Positions 53,617 to 62,439 are shown, counted from the stretch's first letter. The stretch is 64,000 nt of DNA from Shewanella sp. GD04112 (GCF_029835735.1 NZ_JAOEAL010000001.1:4712001-4776000), one strand, 5' to 3'. The notes: generated by a model from the sequence alone, not told the origin. Numbers and translations are program-made.

Positions 53617-54264
53617 ATGGAGCTGTTCTATCATCCGTTATCACGTTATTCACAGAAGGTGTTGATTGCTCTCTATGAAAAACAAGCGAACTTTTACCCG
53701 CGGATCACCGATTTGCGCGACCCGTTAGCGCGTCAAACATTCCAGCAATTTTATCCTCCCGGCAAACTGCCGTTACTCAAAACCCACGAAGGCCAACTGC
53801 TCCCCGAGTCCAGCATCATCATCGAATACCTAGACAGGCATTTCCGAAACGGTACCGAGTTACTGCCCGCCGAACCCGAGCGCAATTTAGCGGTGCGCTT
53901 ATTCGATCGCATTATTGATAACGATATCAATAACCCGTTATTTCAATTGGAAAAATTAAAGCATGCGCCCGAAGGGCATGAATTTGAGATCAAGCAGATA
54001 GAAAAGCAGATGTTTATCCAGTTTCAGCGCCTTGATGCCCATTTAAGCCAAAATCACTGGGTATGCGGCGACAGTTTTACCTTGGCCGACTGCGCACTTA
54101 TTCCCTGTTTAAGCTACAGTTTTGCCCACTTAAACCTGCTGGATTTAGATGAGTTAGTACGTTACTGGCAACAGGCGCAGCTGCGCGGCGCCTGGATGCT
54201 GGTGCTTGAAGAAGTGCTACTCGCCGAAATGGAGGAAGACACTGGCATCAGGAGTATTCCCTAG
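53617..54264 (+). CDS. Glutathione S-transferase family protein
   Basis: Cytoplasmic protein of 215 residues. The N-terminal thioredoxin-like domain (1-80) has MELFYHPLSRYSQKVLIAL, the cis-proline region GKLPLLK and the glutathione-binding ESSIIIEYLD. The all-helical C-terminal domain contains GDSFTLADCALIPCL, the N-capping box of GSTs. The ATG at 53617 matches the usual GST start; a GTG at 53602 is also open but less likely. The substrate is unknown. It converges on the thioesterase gene, and the intervening space is now filled by a MITE. Confidence 0.9.
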   Translation: MELFYHPLSRYSQKVLIALYEKQANFYPRITDLRDPLARQTFQQFYPPGKLPLLKTHEGQLLPESSIIIEYLDRHFRNGTELLPAEPERNLAVRLFDRIIDNDINNPLFQLEKLKHAPEGHEFEIKQIEKQMFIQFQRLDAHLSQNHWVCGDSFTLADCALIPCLSYSFAHLNLLDLDELVRYWQQAQLRGAWMLVLEEVLLAEMEEDTGIRSIP

Positions 54265-54275
54265 TGCCAACACAT

Positions 54276-54543
54276 TAGGGCGTGTTGACGTTTCAGGGTT
54301 ATTTTTGCAGCAATTTGGCTGGCGTTTATGCAAGGCGAAGTCCGTGCAGTGTAGTTATTCTACATAAACGGACGATAACGCAGCAGAAACGTCAGCCAAA
54401 CGCTGCCCGAAGGGTTCGTCTAGCAAGCTCGTTCTCTTTGTCACTCGTCATTTGAGTAGAATAACTACACGTCATTCCTCGTTTCGCGAGCACGAGCTTG
54501 CCAGAACGAACAAAATCTAATCTCGAAACGTCAACACGCCCTA
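54276..54543. mobile_element. 268-bp MITE with perfect 19-bp terminal inverted repeats
   Basis: TAGGGCGTGTTGACGTTTC (54276-54294) is repeated perfectly in inverse orientation at 54525-54543. If the outer TA is taken as target duplication, the element has 17-bp inverted repeats beginning GGGCG and TA duplications, like IS630/Tc1-mariner elements. Internal inverted repeats are present: GTGTAGTTATTCTAC at 54349 with 54456, and GCAAGCTCGT near 54423 with ACGAGCTTGC near 54492. The RNA or single strand would therefore fold extensively. There is no transposase gene, so it is a non-autonomous element. It sits between the stop codons of two convergent genes and its right edge overlaps the thioesterase stop. 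Confidence 0.85.
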
Positions 54544-55071
54544 GCGATTGCGTTCTTTCTTCAACTGTAAAAACGCTTTCCATTTAATGACTTCTGGCGG
54601 CAACTCGGGAGCAGGATCGGTATAACCCGCTTCTTTGACTAACACATCTAGCGGGACTTGCTTACCTTTACAGACAAACACACCACGCACATGCACTATG
54701 CAGTGCAAACCGCGTTCACTCACAAAGCGTTGTTCAATATAAAAATATTTCTCATCCCAGCCCACGACCTTGGTTTCAATCTCAAACTTTTTCAGGGGCT
54801 TGATATCGCGGATATAGGTAAATTCGGCGGCGTTAACAATCGGCATCCACTTTAATTTAAGGAAACGCTTCAACAGCCCCATTTCAGCCAACATATAGGT
54901 ACGCGCCAGATCCATAAACGCTGGATAGCGGGAGTTGGTCAGGTGGAAGTTGATATCGCAATCGCTGGGTAATGCCCGGTAAGTAATGCGGCTCGTGCCC
55001 AAAAAATCAATCTTACGGCAGTGACGCGTGCGCCAAAACAACAACCAAAACAAACGGAAATACAGATTCAT
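54541..55071 (-). CDS. Acyl-CoA thioesterase-like protein (hotdog fold, THEM6-like)
   Basis: Protein of 176 residues with an N-terminal hydrophobic segment (MNLYFRLFWLLFWRT) and a hotdog-type domain. The motif DINFHLTNSRYPAFMDLART resembles the active-site region of 4-hydroxybenzoyl-CoA thioesterase relatives, and FTYIRDIKPLKKFEIETKV is a typical following strand pair. The substrate is unknown. The start at 55071 is chosen for the family-like N-terminus and a GGGCG upstream; longer frames (55116, 55128) have poor signals. The TAG stop is formed by the duplicated TA of the MITE target and the first G of the element. Confidence 0.8.
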   Translation of the reverse strand: MNLYFRLFWLLFWRTRHCRKIDFLGTSRITYRALPSDCDINFHLTNSRYPAFMDLARTYMLAEMGLLKRFLKLKWMPIVNAAEFTYIRDIKPLKKFEIETKVVGWDEKYFYIEQRFVSERGLHCIVHVRGVFVCKGKQVPLDVLVKEAGYTDPAPELPPEVIKWKAFLQLKKERNR

Positions 55072-55145
55072 ATGCAGTCGCCCTAAAAATAAGAGCCACA
55101 GGCTAACAGAGGTCATACCAGAGGGCAAGCGAGATCTAGCTCACA

Positions 55146-55171
55146 AAAAAGGCGCCAAATGGCGCCTTTTT
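55146..55171 (-). terminator. Terminator of prlC
   Basis: An 11-bp perfect stem (A5 GGCGCC and complement) with AAAT loop and terminal T-run, 28 bases after the prlC stop codon on the minus strand. Confidence 0.85.
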
Positions 55172-55199
55172 ATGCTCAAGCATTCCTATTGAGTCTGGC

Positions 55200-57239
55200 T
55201 TAAGCAGCAATCCCAGAGTGGCGCAGCAGCGCATCGATACTCGGCTCGCGACCCATAAATTGTTTGAACAAGCCCATAGGCTCGGCTGAACCGCCCATTT
55301 CGAGAATGTTGTGCAAGAAGCTACGGCCCGTGTCAGGATTGAAGATGCCCTCCTCTTCGAAGCGAGAAAACGCATCCGCCGACAGCACTTCTGCCCACTT
55401 GTAGCTGTAGTAACCCGCGGCATAACCGCCCGCAAAAATATGCGCAAAACCATGTTGGAAACGGTTAAATGCAGGCGGAATTAACACGGCTACCTGACGA
55501 CGCACTTCGTCCAAGGTCTCTTGAATACGCGCCCCTTTGGCGGGGTCATATTCGTGGTGCAATCTAAAATCGAACAGTGAAAACTCCAACTGGCGCAACA
55601 TCATCATGCCTGATTGGAAGTTTTTCGCCGCTAACATCTTGTCTAACATGGCTTTTGGCAAAGGTTCACCGGTTTCGTAGTGACCGGAGATCTCCGCTAA
55701 GGCTTCTTCTTGCCAGCACCAGTTTTCCATAAACTGGCTAGGCAATTCGACCGCATCCCAAGGCACGCCGTTGATACCTGACACGCCAGCCACGTCGATT
55801 TTGGTTAGCATATGGTGAATGCCATGGCCAAATTCGTGGAACAGCGTCGTCACTTCATCGTGGGTAAAGAGTGCCGGTTTGCCATCTACAGGGCCGTTAA
55901 AGTTGCAGGTGAGATAAGCCACAGGCTTTTGTAGACCCGTAGGCGTGTGACGACGCACTCGGCAATCATCCATCCAAGCGCCGCCGCGTTTACCCGTGCG
56001 GGCGTATAGGTCTAAATAGAAGCTGCCTCTGTGCTCGCCCGTTTCGTCGAAAATATCGAAGAAGCGCACGTCTTTATGCCAACGGTCGAACTCAGTTTGC
56101 TCGACAATCTTTAAGCCAAATAGGCGCGAGACAGTGTAAAACAAGCCAGAGAGCACTTTATCTTCGGGGAAGTAAGGACGCAGCAACTCTTGAGAAATCT
56201 CATACTTATGTTGCTGTAACTTCTCGGCGTAGAAACTCAAATCCCAAGAAGCCATTTCGCTCACGCCGTACTGCTCCAGCGCAAAGGCTTTTAACTCAGC
56301 CAGTTCGGCTTTGGCCTGATCTTTAGAGCGCAGCGCTAATTCATTTAAGAATGCCATCACCTGCGCAGGCGTTTCGGCCATTTTCGTCGCGAGGGATTTT
56401 TCGGCAAAACTATCAAAGCCTAACAATTGCGCCAACTCGTGGCGCAGCGCAAGGATTTCATCCATCAAGGGACCATTATCGAATTCACCCGCATTTGGAC
56501 CTTGATCCGAGGCGCGCGTCACGTAGGCGCGGTAACACTCTTCACGCAGGCTACGGTTTTCGCTGTAGGTCATCACGGGTAAATAGGAAGGGAAATCTAA
56601 GGTAAATAACCAACCTTCTAATTCGCGCGCCTCGGCCATCGCTTTTGCGGCCGCCTTGGCTGAATCGGGTAAACCGGCTAATTCTGCCTCGTCGGTAATT
56701 AACTTAGTCCAGGCTTGGGTCGCATCCAGTAATTGATTTGAAAAGCCGCTCGTCAGCTCGGATAGGCGCTTAACGATTTCGCCATAACGCACTTTTTGCC
56801 CATCGTCTAAGCCGATACCTGAAAGCTCGAAGTCCCGTAAGCTGTGCTCAATCACCATCTGCTGTGCTTGGCTTAATTGGTCAAAGTCTGCTGATGCACG
56901 TAGTGATTTATATGCCTCATATAGCCCTTGGTGTTGACCCACATAGGTGCCGTATTCGGATAACAGCGGCAAACAAGCATCATGGGCGGCGCGCCATTCA
57001 TCTGTGCTCACCACAGAGTTCATGTGGGAGACAGGCGACCAAATCTGGCTTAACTCATCATCCACTTGCTCGAGCGGGGCAACTAAGTTATCCCACGTAA
57101 ACGGCCCTGGATTTTGCAGCACTTCATCAATCTTGGCACGACACTGAGCAATGGCCTGCTCAACGGCAACTTGAATGTGTTCAGGTTTAATCTGGGAAAA
57201 AAGCGGTAATTTTGCGCCGTTAAGCAAAGGGTTGCTCAT
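55200..57239 (-). CDS. prlC: Oligopeptidase A (M3 metallopeptidase)
   Basis: Cytoplasmic zinc endopeptidase of 679 residues that degrades short peptides, including cleaved signal peptides. The zinc site HEFGHGIHH (HExxH) lies near residue 470, with the downstream glutamate in FMENWCWQ. Substrate-binding Tyr/His residues lie in FAHIFAGGYAAGYYSYKWAEVLSADAF. Length matches E. coli PrlC/OpdA. A sigma32-like promoter precedes it (57269-57298), in keeping with the known heat-shock control of opdA/prlC in enterobacteria. The usual partner rsmJ is not downstream here. Confidence 0.96.
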   Translation of the reverse strand: MSNPLLNGAKLPLFSQIKPEHIQVAVEQAIAQCRAKIDEVLQNPGPFTWDNLVAPLEQVDDELSQIWSPVSHMNSVVSTDEWRAAHDACLPLLSEYGTYVGQHQGLYEAYKSLRASADFDQLSQAQQMVIEHSLRDFELSGIGLDDGQKVRYGEIVKRLSELTSGFSNQLLDATQAWTKLITDEAELAGLPDSAKAAAKAMAEARELEGWLFTLDFPSYLPVMTYSENRSLREECYRAYVTRASDQGPNAGEFDNGPLMDEILALRHELAQLLGFDSFAEKSLATKMAETPAQVMAFLNELALRSKDQAKAELAELKAFALEQYGVSEMASWDLSFYAEKLQQHKYEISQELLRPYFPEDKVLSGLFYTVSRLFGLKIVEQTEFDRWHKDVRFFDIFDETGEHRGSFYLDLYARTGKRGGAWMDDCRVRRHTPTGLQKPVAYLTCNFNGPVDGKPALFTHDEVTTLFHEFGHGIHHMLTKIDVAGVSGINGVPWDAVELPSQFMENWCWQEEALAEISGHYETGEPLPKAMLDKMLAAKNFQSGMMMLRQLEFSLFDFRLHHEYDPAKGARIQETLDEVRRQVAVLIPPAFNRFQHGFAHIFAGGYAAGYYSYKWAEVLSADAFSRFEEEGIFNPDTGRSFLHNILEMGGSAEPMGLFKQFMGREPSIDALLRHSGIAA

Positions 57240-57268
57240 AATGGTTCCTCTACAATCTGTGTAGCTAA

Positions 57269-57298
57269 TAAATAAGGGCTTATCTACTATTTATCAAG
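57269..57298 (-). promoter_or_regulatory. Sigma32-like heat-shock promoter of prlC
   Basis: On the minus strand, CTTGATA (57298-57292), a 13-base spacer, then CCCTTATTTA (57278-57269). This is close to the consensus CTTGAAA-N13-15-CCCCATnT. Transcription would start near 57260, giving a short leader with AGAGG before the ATG at 57239. Confidence 0.5.
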
Positions 57299-57507
57299 GT
57301 GAGAAAACCGATTGCCCCCTTCGCAGATACACCTAGCCGTATTCAACAAAGAAAAAAGCGAACCAGTTCACAATTAAGATTTACACCAAATTTACTTACT
57401 CAATCTTGACGAGCTGATCGCAAATCAAATCCATTCTCATTAACGATCATATTCACCTGAGTTAATATCTGCACATATTCCGCATCTTTTATCAGATTGG
57501 CTTAAAT

Positions 57508-58296
57508 ATGGCAGCTTCACTTCATCCCATCCTTAGTGTCGTCGGCGTGATTAGCGTCATTTGCTTGAGTCACCCATGCTTGGCGAACGAGAGCTTAGTG
57601 CAAACCGAAGGTGTCTCAAGCAGCGTACTACCCGCAGCAACCACAGCACCTTGGGCCGCGAATCTAGACTTAGGTTGGGATAGCAAATATGTGTCCCAGG
57701 GGCGCAATAATCTGGCCGAGGGCGGAATTTATTGGCTAAATGCTAGCGTTCAATACGGCAATCTCACCACCTACGCCCTTGTCGGACGCGGCGATAGCCA
57801 AGCTTATACCGAGTGGAACATTGGTCTCGAATATGCGTTAAACCTCAGCGAACACTTAGAGGCGAATCTGGGTTATCAGCGGATTGAAGGTTATAGCAGC
57901 AGTCGCTGTCAGGATAACGAACTGTTCGCAGAATTAGCCTACACCTCCGCCCCTTGGTTAGTGCCCTCGGTGAGTTATGTGTATTCCACCGAGGCGGCAG
58001 GCTATTTTGTCGAGCTGAGTCTACACAGTTATTGGCAACTGAGTGAAAGCTTTACTCTCGCGCCTTATATAACCCAAGGGCTTGATTTTAAATATCGAAC
58101 AGAAGAACACAATGGCCGTAATCACCTCCAATTTGGTTTGGAGGCCAATTATGATCTGGCCGATAATATGAGTCTCAGTGGCCATATTAGCCACAGCATT
58201 GCCCAGGACGATATTGAACTAGAAGCGGCCGTCAACGGCGACTTTAGCTCGCAGGATCAAACCTATGCGGGTGTCCACTTTAATATGAGTTTCTAA
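57508..58296 (+). CDS. Putative outer-membrane beta-barrel protein
   Basis: Protein of 262 residues with a signal peptide (about 1-26, ends near HPCLA). The mature part consists of alternating amphipathic strands (NLDLGWDSKYVSQGRNN, YTEWNIGLEYALNLS, LQFGLEANYDLADNMSL) and ends with Phe in GVHFNMSF, as outer membrane proteins do. The segment WDSKYVSQG resembles the TorF/Gcw_chp start, so it may be a distant relative of the gene at 51876. The start has a weak ribosome-binding site. A secreted Lys-rich protein gene follows after about 95 bases on the same strand. Confidence 0.75.
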   Translation: MAASLHPILSVVGVISVICLSHPCLANESLVQTEGVSSSVLPAATTAPWAANLDLGWDSKYVSQGRNNLAEGGIYWLNASVQYGNLTTYALVGRGDSQAYTEWNIGLEYALNLSEHLEANLGYQRIEGYSSSRCQDNELFAELAYTSAPWLVPSVSYVYSTEAAGYFVELSLHSYWQLSESFTLAPYITQGLDFKYRTEEHNGRNHLQFGLEANYDLADNMSLSGHISHSIAQDDIELEAAVNGDFSSQDQTYAGVHFNMSF

Positions 58297-58391
58297 GTTT
58301 TTAAGCACGCTTCTCCGTTTGGCAAACTCTTCTCGCCCTAACTACACTCAAGAAGTCGATGGAACGACTCAGCTTGGGCGAGGAACAGGGA

Positions 58392-58907
58392 ATGTTAACG
58401 CATCATATAAAATGGCTGTCTAACGCATTTATCTTATTGATATTTTATGGCTTACCATCATTTGCTGCTGAGCCTGAGTTAGAAGCATTATCCAAACCGA
58501 CCGCAACTGAGCCCCTACCTTTAGGAACCCTACTCGACAGTGAAGGGAAACCGCTCCCTATCCCGGCTCAACAAAGCGCCTTAGATTACCAATCTCCCGT
58601 TATCGACACTGACAATATGCCTGCGAAAACAAATACCAATAAAGCAAAGTCGACGTCATCGAAAAAGAAAAAGCAGAGCCGCAAGCAACAACTCGCCAGC
58701 CGAGAGAGGGTCGCTAACAACCCCAGTTGCCGCTGGCTCAATGCCCGCATGTCACAACTCGAAACCCAGATTGGCAACCGCCCCGACAAAGCCGCGAGCT
58801 ATCAGACCGATGAGCTCAGTGCCCGTCAGCAGGAATGGCAATGCCTCAAATGCGGCGCCGAAGGGCCAAACCAAGACGATCACTATCGTTGCCAATATCG
58901 CCGTTAA
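58392..58907 (+). CDS. Secreted hypothetical protein with Lys-rich linker and four cysteines
   Basis: Protein of 171 residues, family not recognised. The signal peptide covers about residues 1-26 (NAFILLIFYGLPSFAA). A Pro/Thr-rich segment follows, then a basic Lys/Ser stretch (SKKKKQSRKQQ, near 87-100) and a C-terminal domain with four cysteines (SCRW, CLKC, RCQY) that could form disulfides. The ATG at 58392 has AGGAACAGGGA upstream; the frame extends 11 codons further back without a better site. It probably forms a transcription unit with the preceding outer-membrane protein gene. Confidence 0.7.
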   Translation: MLTHHIKWLSNAFILLIFYGLPSFAAEPELEALSKPTATEPLPLGTLLDSEGKPLPIPAQQSALDYQSPVIDTDNMPAKTNTNKAKSTSSKKKKQSRKQQLASRERVANNPSCRWLNARMSQLETQIGNRPDKAASYQTDELSARQQEWQCLKCGAEGPNQDDHYRCQYRR

Positions 58908-59074
58908 GTTTGAGCTAACCGCCTAAAGATAAAGTAGGTGCTTTGCTGAGATTTTTGGCGGCAAAACAAGGTCTATACCAAAGCAACCTAATGGGCTGGT
59001 CTGCAAACCCATTCCAACCTACAATGACCTTCTGCTAATAAGCACCTCATTCTTAGAGTTAGACGGAGAAACTC

Positions 59075-60430
59075 ATGGCTCAACATTTTGACTATATCTG
59101 CCTAGGCGCAGGCAGCGGCGGTATCGCCTCAGCTAACCGAGCTGCCATGCGTGGCGCTAAAGTTCTACTCATCGAAGCGAAACACGTCGGCGGCACCTGC
59201 GTAAACGTGGGCTGCGTACCCAAAAAAGTCATGTGGTATGGCGCACATATCGCCGAAGCCATGAACCTCTACGCCAAAGATTATGGATTTGATGTTTCAG
59301 TCAACAAATTCGACTGGAACACCTTAGTGAACAGTCGCGAAGCCTATATAGGTCGCATCCACGAGGCCTACGGTCGCGGCTTTACCAATAACAAGGTCAC
59401 CCTGCTCAATGGCTATGGCCGTTTCGTTAATGGCAACACCATTGAAGTAAATGGCGAGCACTACACAGCTGACCATATCCTAATCGCCACTGGCGGCGCA
59501 CCTACTATCCCAAACATTCCTGGCGCGGAATACGGGATTGATTCAGATGGTTTCTTCGCCCTGCGCGAACAACCTAAACGTGTCGCAGTCGTCGGCGCTG
59601 GCTATATCGCCGTCGAAGTCGCGGGCGTTTTACACGCACTGGGCAGTGAGACTCACCTGTTTGTGCGTAAACATGCGCCGCTGCGTAACTTCGATCCTAT
59701 GCTAATCGACGCCCTAGTCGATGCCATGAAGACCGAAGGCCCAACCCTGCACACCAACAGCGTCCCACAATCTGTGGTTAAAAATGCTGACGACAGCCTG
59801 ACTCTAAATCTCGAGAATGGCGAAAGCGTGACCGTTGATTGCCTGATTTGGGCCATTGGCCGCTCACCCGCGACGGGTAATATCGGCTTAGAAAACACCG
59901 ATGTGCAACTGGATAGCAAAGGCTATGTGATTACCGACGCACAGCAAAATACCACCCACAAAGGCATTTATTGCGTGGGCGATATTATGGCAGGCGGCGT
60001 GGAACTGACTCCCGTTGCGGTTAAGGCAGGTCGCTTACTCTCTGAGCGCCTATTCAACGGCATGAGCGATGCCAAAATGGATTACAGCCAAATCCCAACC
60101 GTGGTCTTCAGCCATCCACCGATTGGCACTATGGGATTAACCGAGCCAGAAGCCCGCGCACAATATGGTGATGATAATGTGAAGGTTTACACCTCTGGCT
60201 TTACCTCAATGTATACCGCCGTCACTAGCCACCGTCAGGCCTGTAAGATGAAACTGGTCTGTGCGGGTAAAGAAGAGAAAGTCGTGGGTATTCATGGCAT
60301 TGGTTTTGGTATGGATGAGATCCTTCAAGGGTTTGGTGTCGCCATGAAAATGGGCGCCACCAAAGCCGATTTCGATGCCGTTGTCGCCATCCACCCCACT
60401 GGTGCTGAGGAATTTGTGACTATGCGCTAA
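59075..60430 (+). CDS. gorA: Glutathione-disulfide reductase
   Basis: Cytoplasmic flavoenzyme of 451 residues that reduces glutathione disulfide with NADPH. The FAD-binding motif is GAGSGGIASA (about 11-20). The redox-active cysteines are C42 and C47 in GGTCVNVGCVPKK. The NADPH domain has VVGAGYIAVEVA with arginines in FVRKHAPLR that select NADPH. The C-terminal active-site histidine lies in HPTGAEEFVTM. Length equals the family norm. It is monocistronic, with ribosome-binding site GGAGAAACTC before the ATG and a terminator after it. Confidence 0.97.
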   Translation: MAQHFDYICLGAGSGGIASANRAAMRGAKVLLIEAKHVGGTCVNVGCVPKKVMWYGAHIAEAMNLYAKDYGFDVSVNKFDWNTLVNSREAYIGRIHEAYGRGFTNNKVTLLNGYGRFVNGNTIEVNGEHYTADHILIATGGAPTIPNIPGAEYGIDSDGFFALREQPKRVAVVGAGYIAVEVAGVLHALGSETHLFVRKHAPLRNFDPMLIDALVDAMKTEGPTLHTNSVPQSVVKNADDSLTLNLENGESVTVDCLIWAIGRSPATGNIGLENTDVQLDSKGYVITDAQQNTTHKGIYCVGDIMAGGVELTPVAVKAGRLLSERLFNGMSDAKMDYSQIPTVVFSHPPIGTMGLTEPEARAQYGDDNVKVYTSGFTSMYTAVTSHRQACKMKLVCAGKEEKVVGIHGIGFGMDEILQGFGVAMKMGATKADFDAVVAIHPTGAEEFVTMR

Positions 60431-60487
60431 GCGCATGACTCAAGTTTTAAATCAGGCTCAATAGCCTGTAAATGTTGCATTTTATCG

Positions 60488-60520
60488 AAGCGGCTCTGAG
60501 ATTCTCAGCGCCGCTTTTTT
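60488..60520 (+). terminator. Terminator of gorA
   Basis: A stem of about 13 bp with one mismatch (AAGCGGC-TCTGAGA and complement), followed by T6. It is 58 bases after the stop codon. Confidence 0.75.
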
Positions 60521-60675
60521 ATGTTCAACGCTAAGCCATCAAGCTTATGTATCCGCTCTTAACATCCCATTCTTTAGCCCTAATTTTCGGTTAAAGCACA
60601 GGCAAATTTATCAGTATTCAAATCAATTTCCCTTGTTTTACGCCAACCAAAAGTATGCAAACTGGGCATTTCAAC

Positions 60676-60705
60676 TTGATATTCCACTAATAAAGATCTT
60701 ATTAT
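60676..60705 (+). promoter_or_regulatory. Putative sigma70 promoter of the peptide-putP-proBA unit
   Basis: TTGATA (60676-60681), an 18-base spacer and TATTAT (60700-60705), in an AT-rich stretch 48 bases before the start of the small membrane peptide gene. The interval 60521-60675 shows nothing else recognisable. Confidence 0.5.
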
Positions 60706-60753
60706 AGTTATAGCACTAACTATTATTCATCTTAAATAAATCAAGGAGGCATT

Positions 60754-60930
60754 ATGTCAGCTAAGCATGCTACAGATGAAAACCCCATCTCACAGATCAT
60801 CCGTTCCACCCGGGAACGCCTTCATGGAACACTACAATATTTCTGCCTGTTCGCCATTCTAAGTACCTATCTCTTTGTCATTTTGAAACCGAGCTTCATT
60901 CAAAATAACAAAGCGTTAGGAGGAAAATAA
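60754..60930 (+). CDS. 58-residue single-pass membrane peptide upstream of putP
   Basis: Small protein of 58 residues. The N-terminal half is charged (MSAKHATDENPISQIIRSTR). One hydrophobic segment follows near residues 29-46 (YFCLFAILSTYLFVILK), then a short polar tail (NNKALGGK). The AAGGAGG ribosome-binding site before its ATG is the strongest in the neighbourhood, which argues for real translation. Its last codons (GGA GGA AAA TAA) form the ribosome-binding site of putP, which starts 3 bases after the stop, so translation of the two is likely coupled. I know no family; an accessory subunit of the transporter, or a leader-like regulator, are both possible. Confidence 0.7.
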   Translation: MSAKHATDENPISQIIRSTRERLHGTLQYFCLFAILSTYLFVILKPSFIQNNKALGGK

Positions 60931-60933
60931 TCG

Positions 60934-62430
60934 ATGAATTCCCTCTCTTACGTTTCATTGGCAATTTACTTTATTGCCATGCTCGCTATTGGTTTGTTCG
61001 CCTATCGTAAGTCGACCGATGATGTCTCTGGCTACATTTTGGGTGGCCGCCAAGTGAGCCCACACGTCACGGCACTCTCGGCTGGCGCCTCGGATATGAG
61101 TGGCTGGATGCTGATGGGCCTGCCCGGCGCCATGTTCCTAGTGGGGTTTGAAACCCTGTATATCGCCCTCGGATTATTAATTGGTGCTCTAATCAATTAT
61201 CTCGTGGTCGCCCCTAAATTACGAGTCTACACAGAGGTCGCCGATAACGCGCTGACTATCCCTGAGTTTTTCGCCAAACGCTTTGGTCAGGCCGATAACA
61301 GCATTCGTATTATTGCCGCCGCCATCATAGTGATCTTTTTCACCCTCTATACCTCGGCGGGATTAGTCGCAGGCGGTAAGTTGTTCGAATCCGCCTTTGG
61401 GCTGAACTACGATATCGGCCTAGTCGTCACCTTAGCCGTCGTGGTGTCGTACACTCTGCTGGGGGGATTTTTAGCCGTTAGCCTTACCGACTTTGTGCAA
61501 GGCTGCATTATGTTTGTCGCCTTGGTCTTAGTGCCTTTCGTGGCATATCAAGAATTTACCAGCGCAGATCGTATGATGAACTTTGCCTATCAGTCGATCC
61601 CGCATTTTGCCGACGCGATGCAAAATGTGACTCTACTTGGCTTAATTTCCAGCCTCTCGTGGGGACTCGGGTATTTCGGCCAACCGCATATTATTGTGCG
61701 TTTTATGGCGATCCGCTCGGTCGCCGACATTAAAACCGCACGCCGCATCGGCATCAGCTGGATGACAGTAACCATTATCGGCGCATTAGCGACCGGCTTG
61801 GTCGGTATCGCCTACGCCAATAAATTTGGCATGAAACTCTCGGATCCTGAAACCATCTTTATCGTGTTTTCAGAGTTACTGTTCCACCCCTTAATCAGCG
61901 GCTTCCTGCTCGCTGCGATTCTCGCGGCCATTATGAGCACAATTTCATCGCAGTTATTAGTCTCGTCGAGTTCGCTGACCGAAGATATTTATCGCACCCT
62001 CTCGAAGAAACAAGCGAGCGAGCAAGAGATGGTAAAAATGGGTCGTTACGGGGTCGCAGGTGTTGCCATTGTCGCAACGCTGCTGGCGCTTGATCGCTCT
62101 AACAGCATCCTCTCCCTCGTGAGTAATGCGTGGGCAGGCTTTGGTGCCGCCTTCGGTCCGCTGGTGCTGTTTAGTTTGTATAAAGCTAATCTCACCCATA
62201 AAGCGGCAATTGCGGGGATTATTTCGGGCGCACTCACGGTGCTCTTTTGGATTTATGCCCCCGTGCTTGCCGACGGTAAGGCATTGAGTAGCTTAGTGTA
62301 TGAGATGATCCCAGGCTTTGTTGTCAGCAGCACAGTGATTTATCTGGTGAGCAAATTCGATAACGACCCGTGCGCTAAAACCACTAAGCAGTTCCATCAG
62401 GCCGGTCGTGTATTGGCCGAGGAAAGCTAA
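60934..62430 (+). CDS. putP: Sodium/proline symporter
   Basis: Solute:sodium symporter of 498 residues with about 13 membrane helices. Residues of the PutP sodium and proline sites are in SAGASDMSGWMLMGLPGAMF, and helix 8-9 motifs in AAILAAIMSTISSQLLVSSS. It imports proline with sodium. It is not next to putA, as is common; instead it lies 9 bases before proB on the same strand, in a unit with proline biosynthesis. This suggests control by osmotic need rather than by proline as carbon source. Start codon 60934, with AGGAGG inside the preceding small gene. Confidence 0.94.
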   Translation: MNSLSYVSLAIYFIAMLAIGLFAYRKSTDDVSGYILGGRQVSPHVTALSAGASDMSGWMLMGLPGAMFLVGFETLYIALGLLIGALINYLVVAPKLRVYTEVADNALTIPEFFAKRFGQADNSIRIIAAAIIVIFFTLYTSAGLVAGGKLFESAFGLNYDIGLVVTLAVVVSYTLLGGFLAVSLTDFVQGCIMFVALVLVPFVAYQEFTSADRMMNFAYQSIPHFADAMQNVTLLGLISSLSWGLGYFGQPHIIVRFMAIRSVADIKTARRIGISWMTVTIIGALATGLVGIAYANKFGMKLSDPETIFIVFSELLFHPLISGFLLAAILAAIMSTISSQLLVSSSSLTEDIYRTLSKKQASEQEMVKMGRYGVAGVAIVATLLALDRSNSILSLVSNAWAGFGAAFGPLVLFSLYKANLTHKAAIAGIISGALTVLFWIYAPVLADGKALSSLVYEMIPGFVVSSTVIYLVSKFDNDPCAKTTKQFHQAGRVLAEES

Positions 62431-62439
62431 GGAGGCGCT

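Noticed and set aside
54392..54583. 63-codon minus-strand frame in the MITE
   Set aside because: It runs across the element boundary into the thioesterase gene out of frame; MITEs of this size do not encode proteins.
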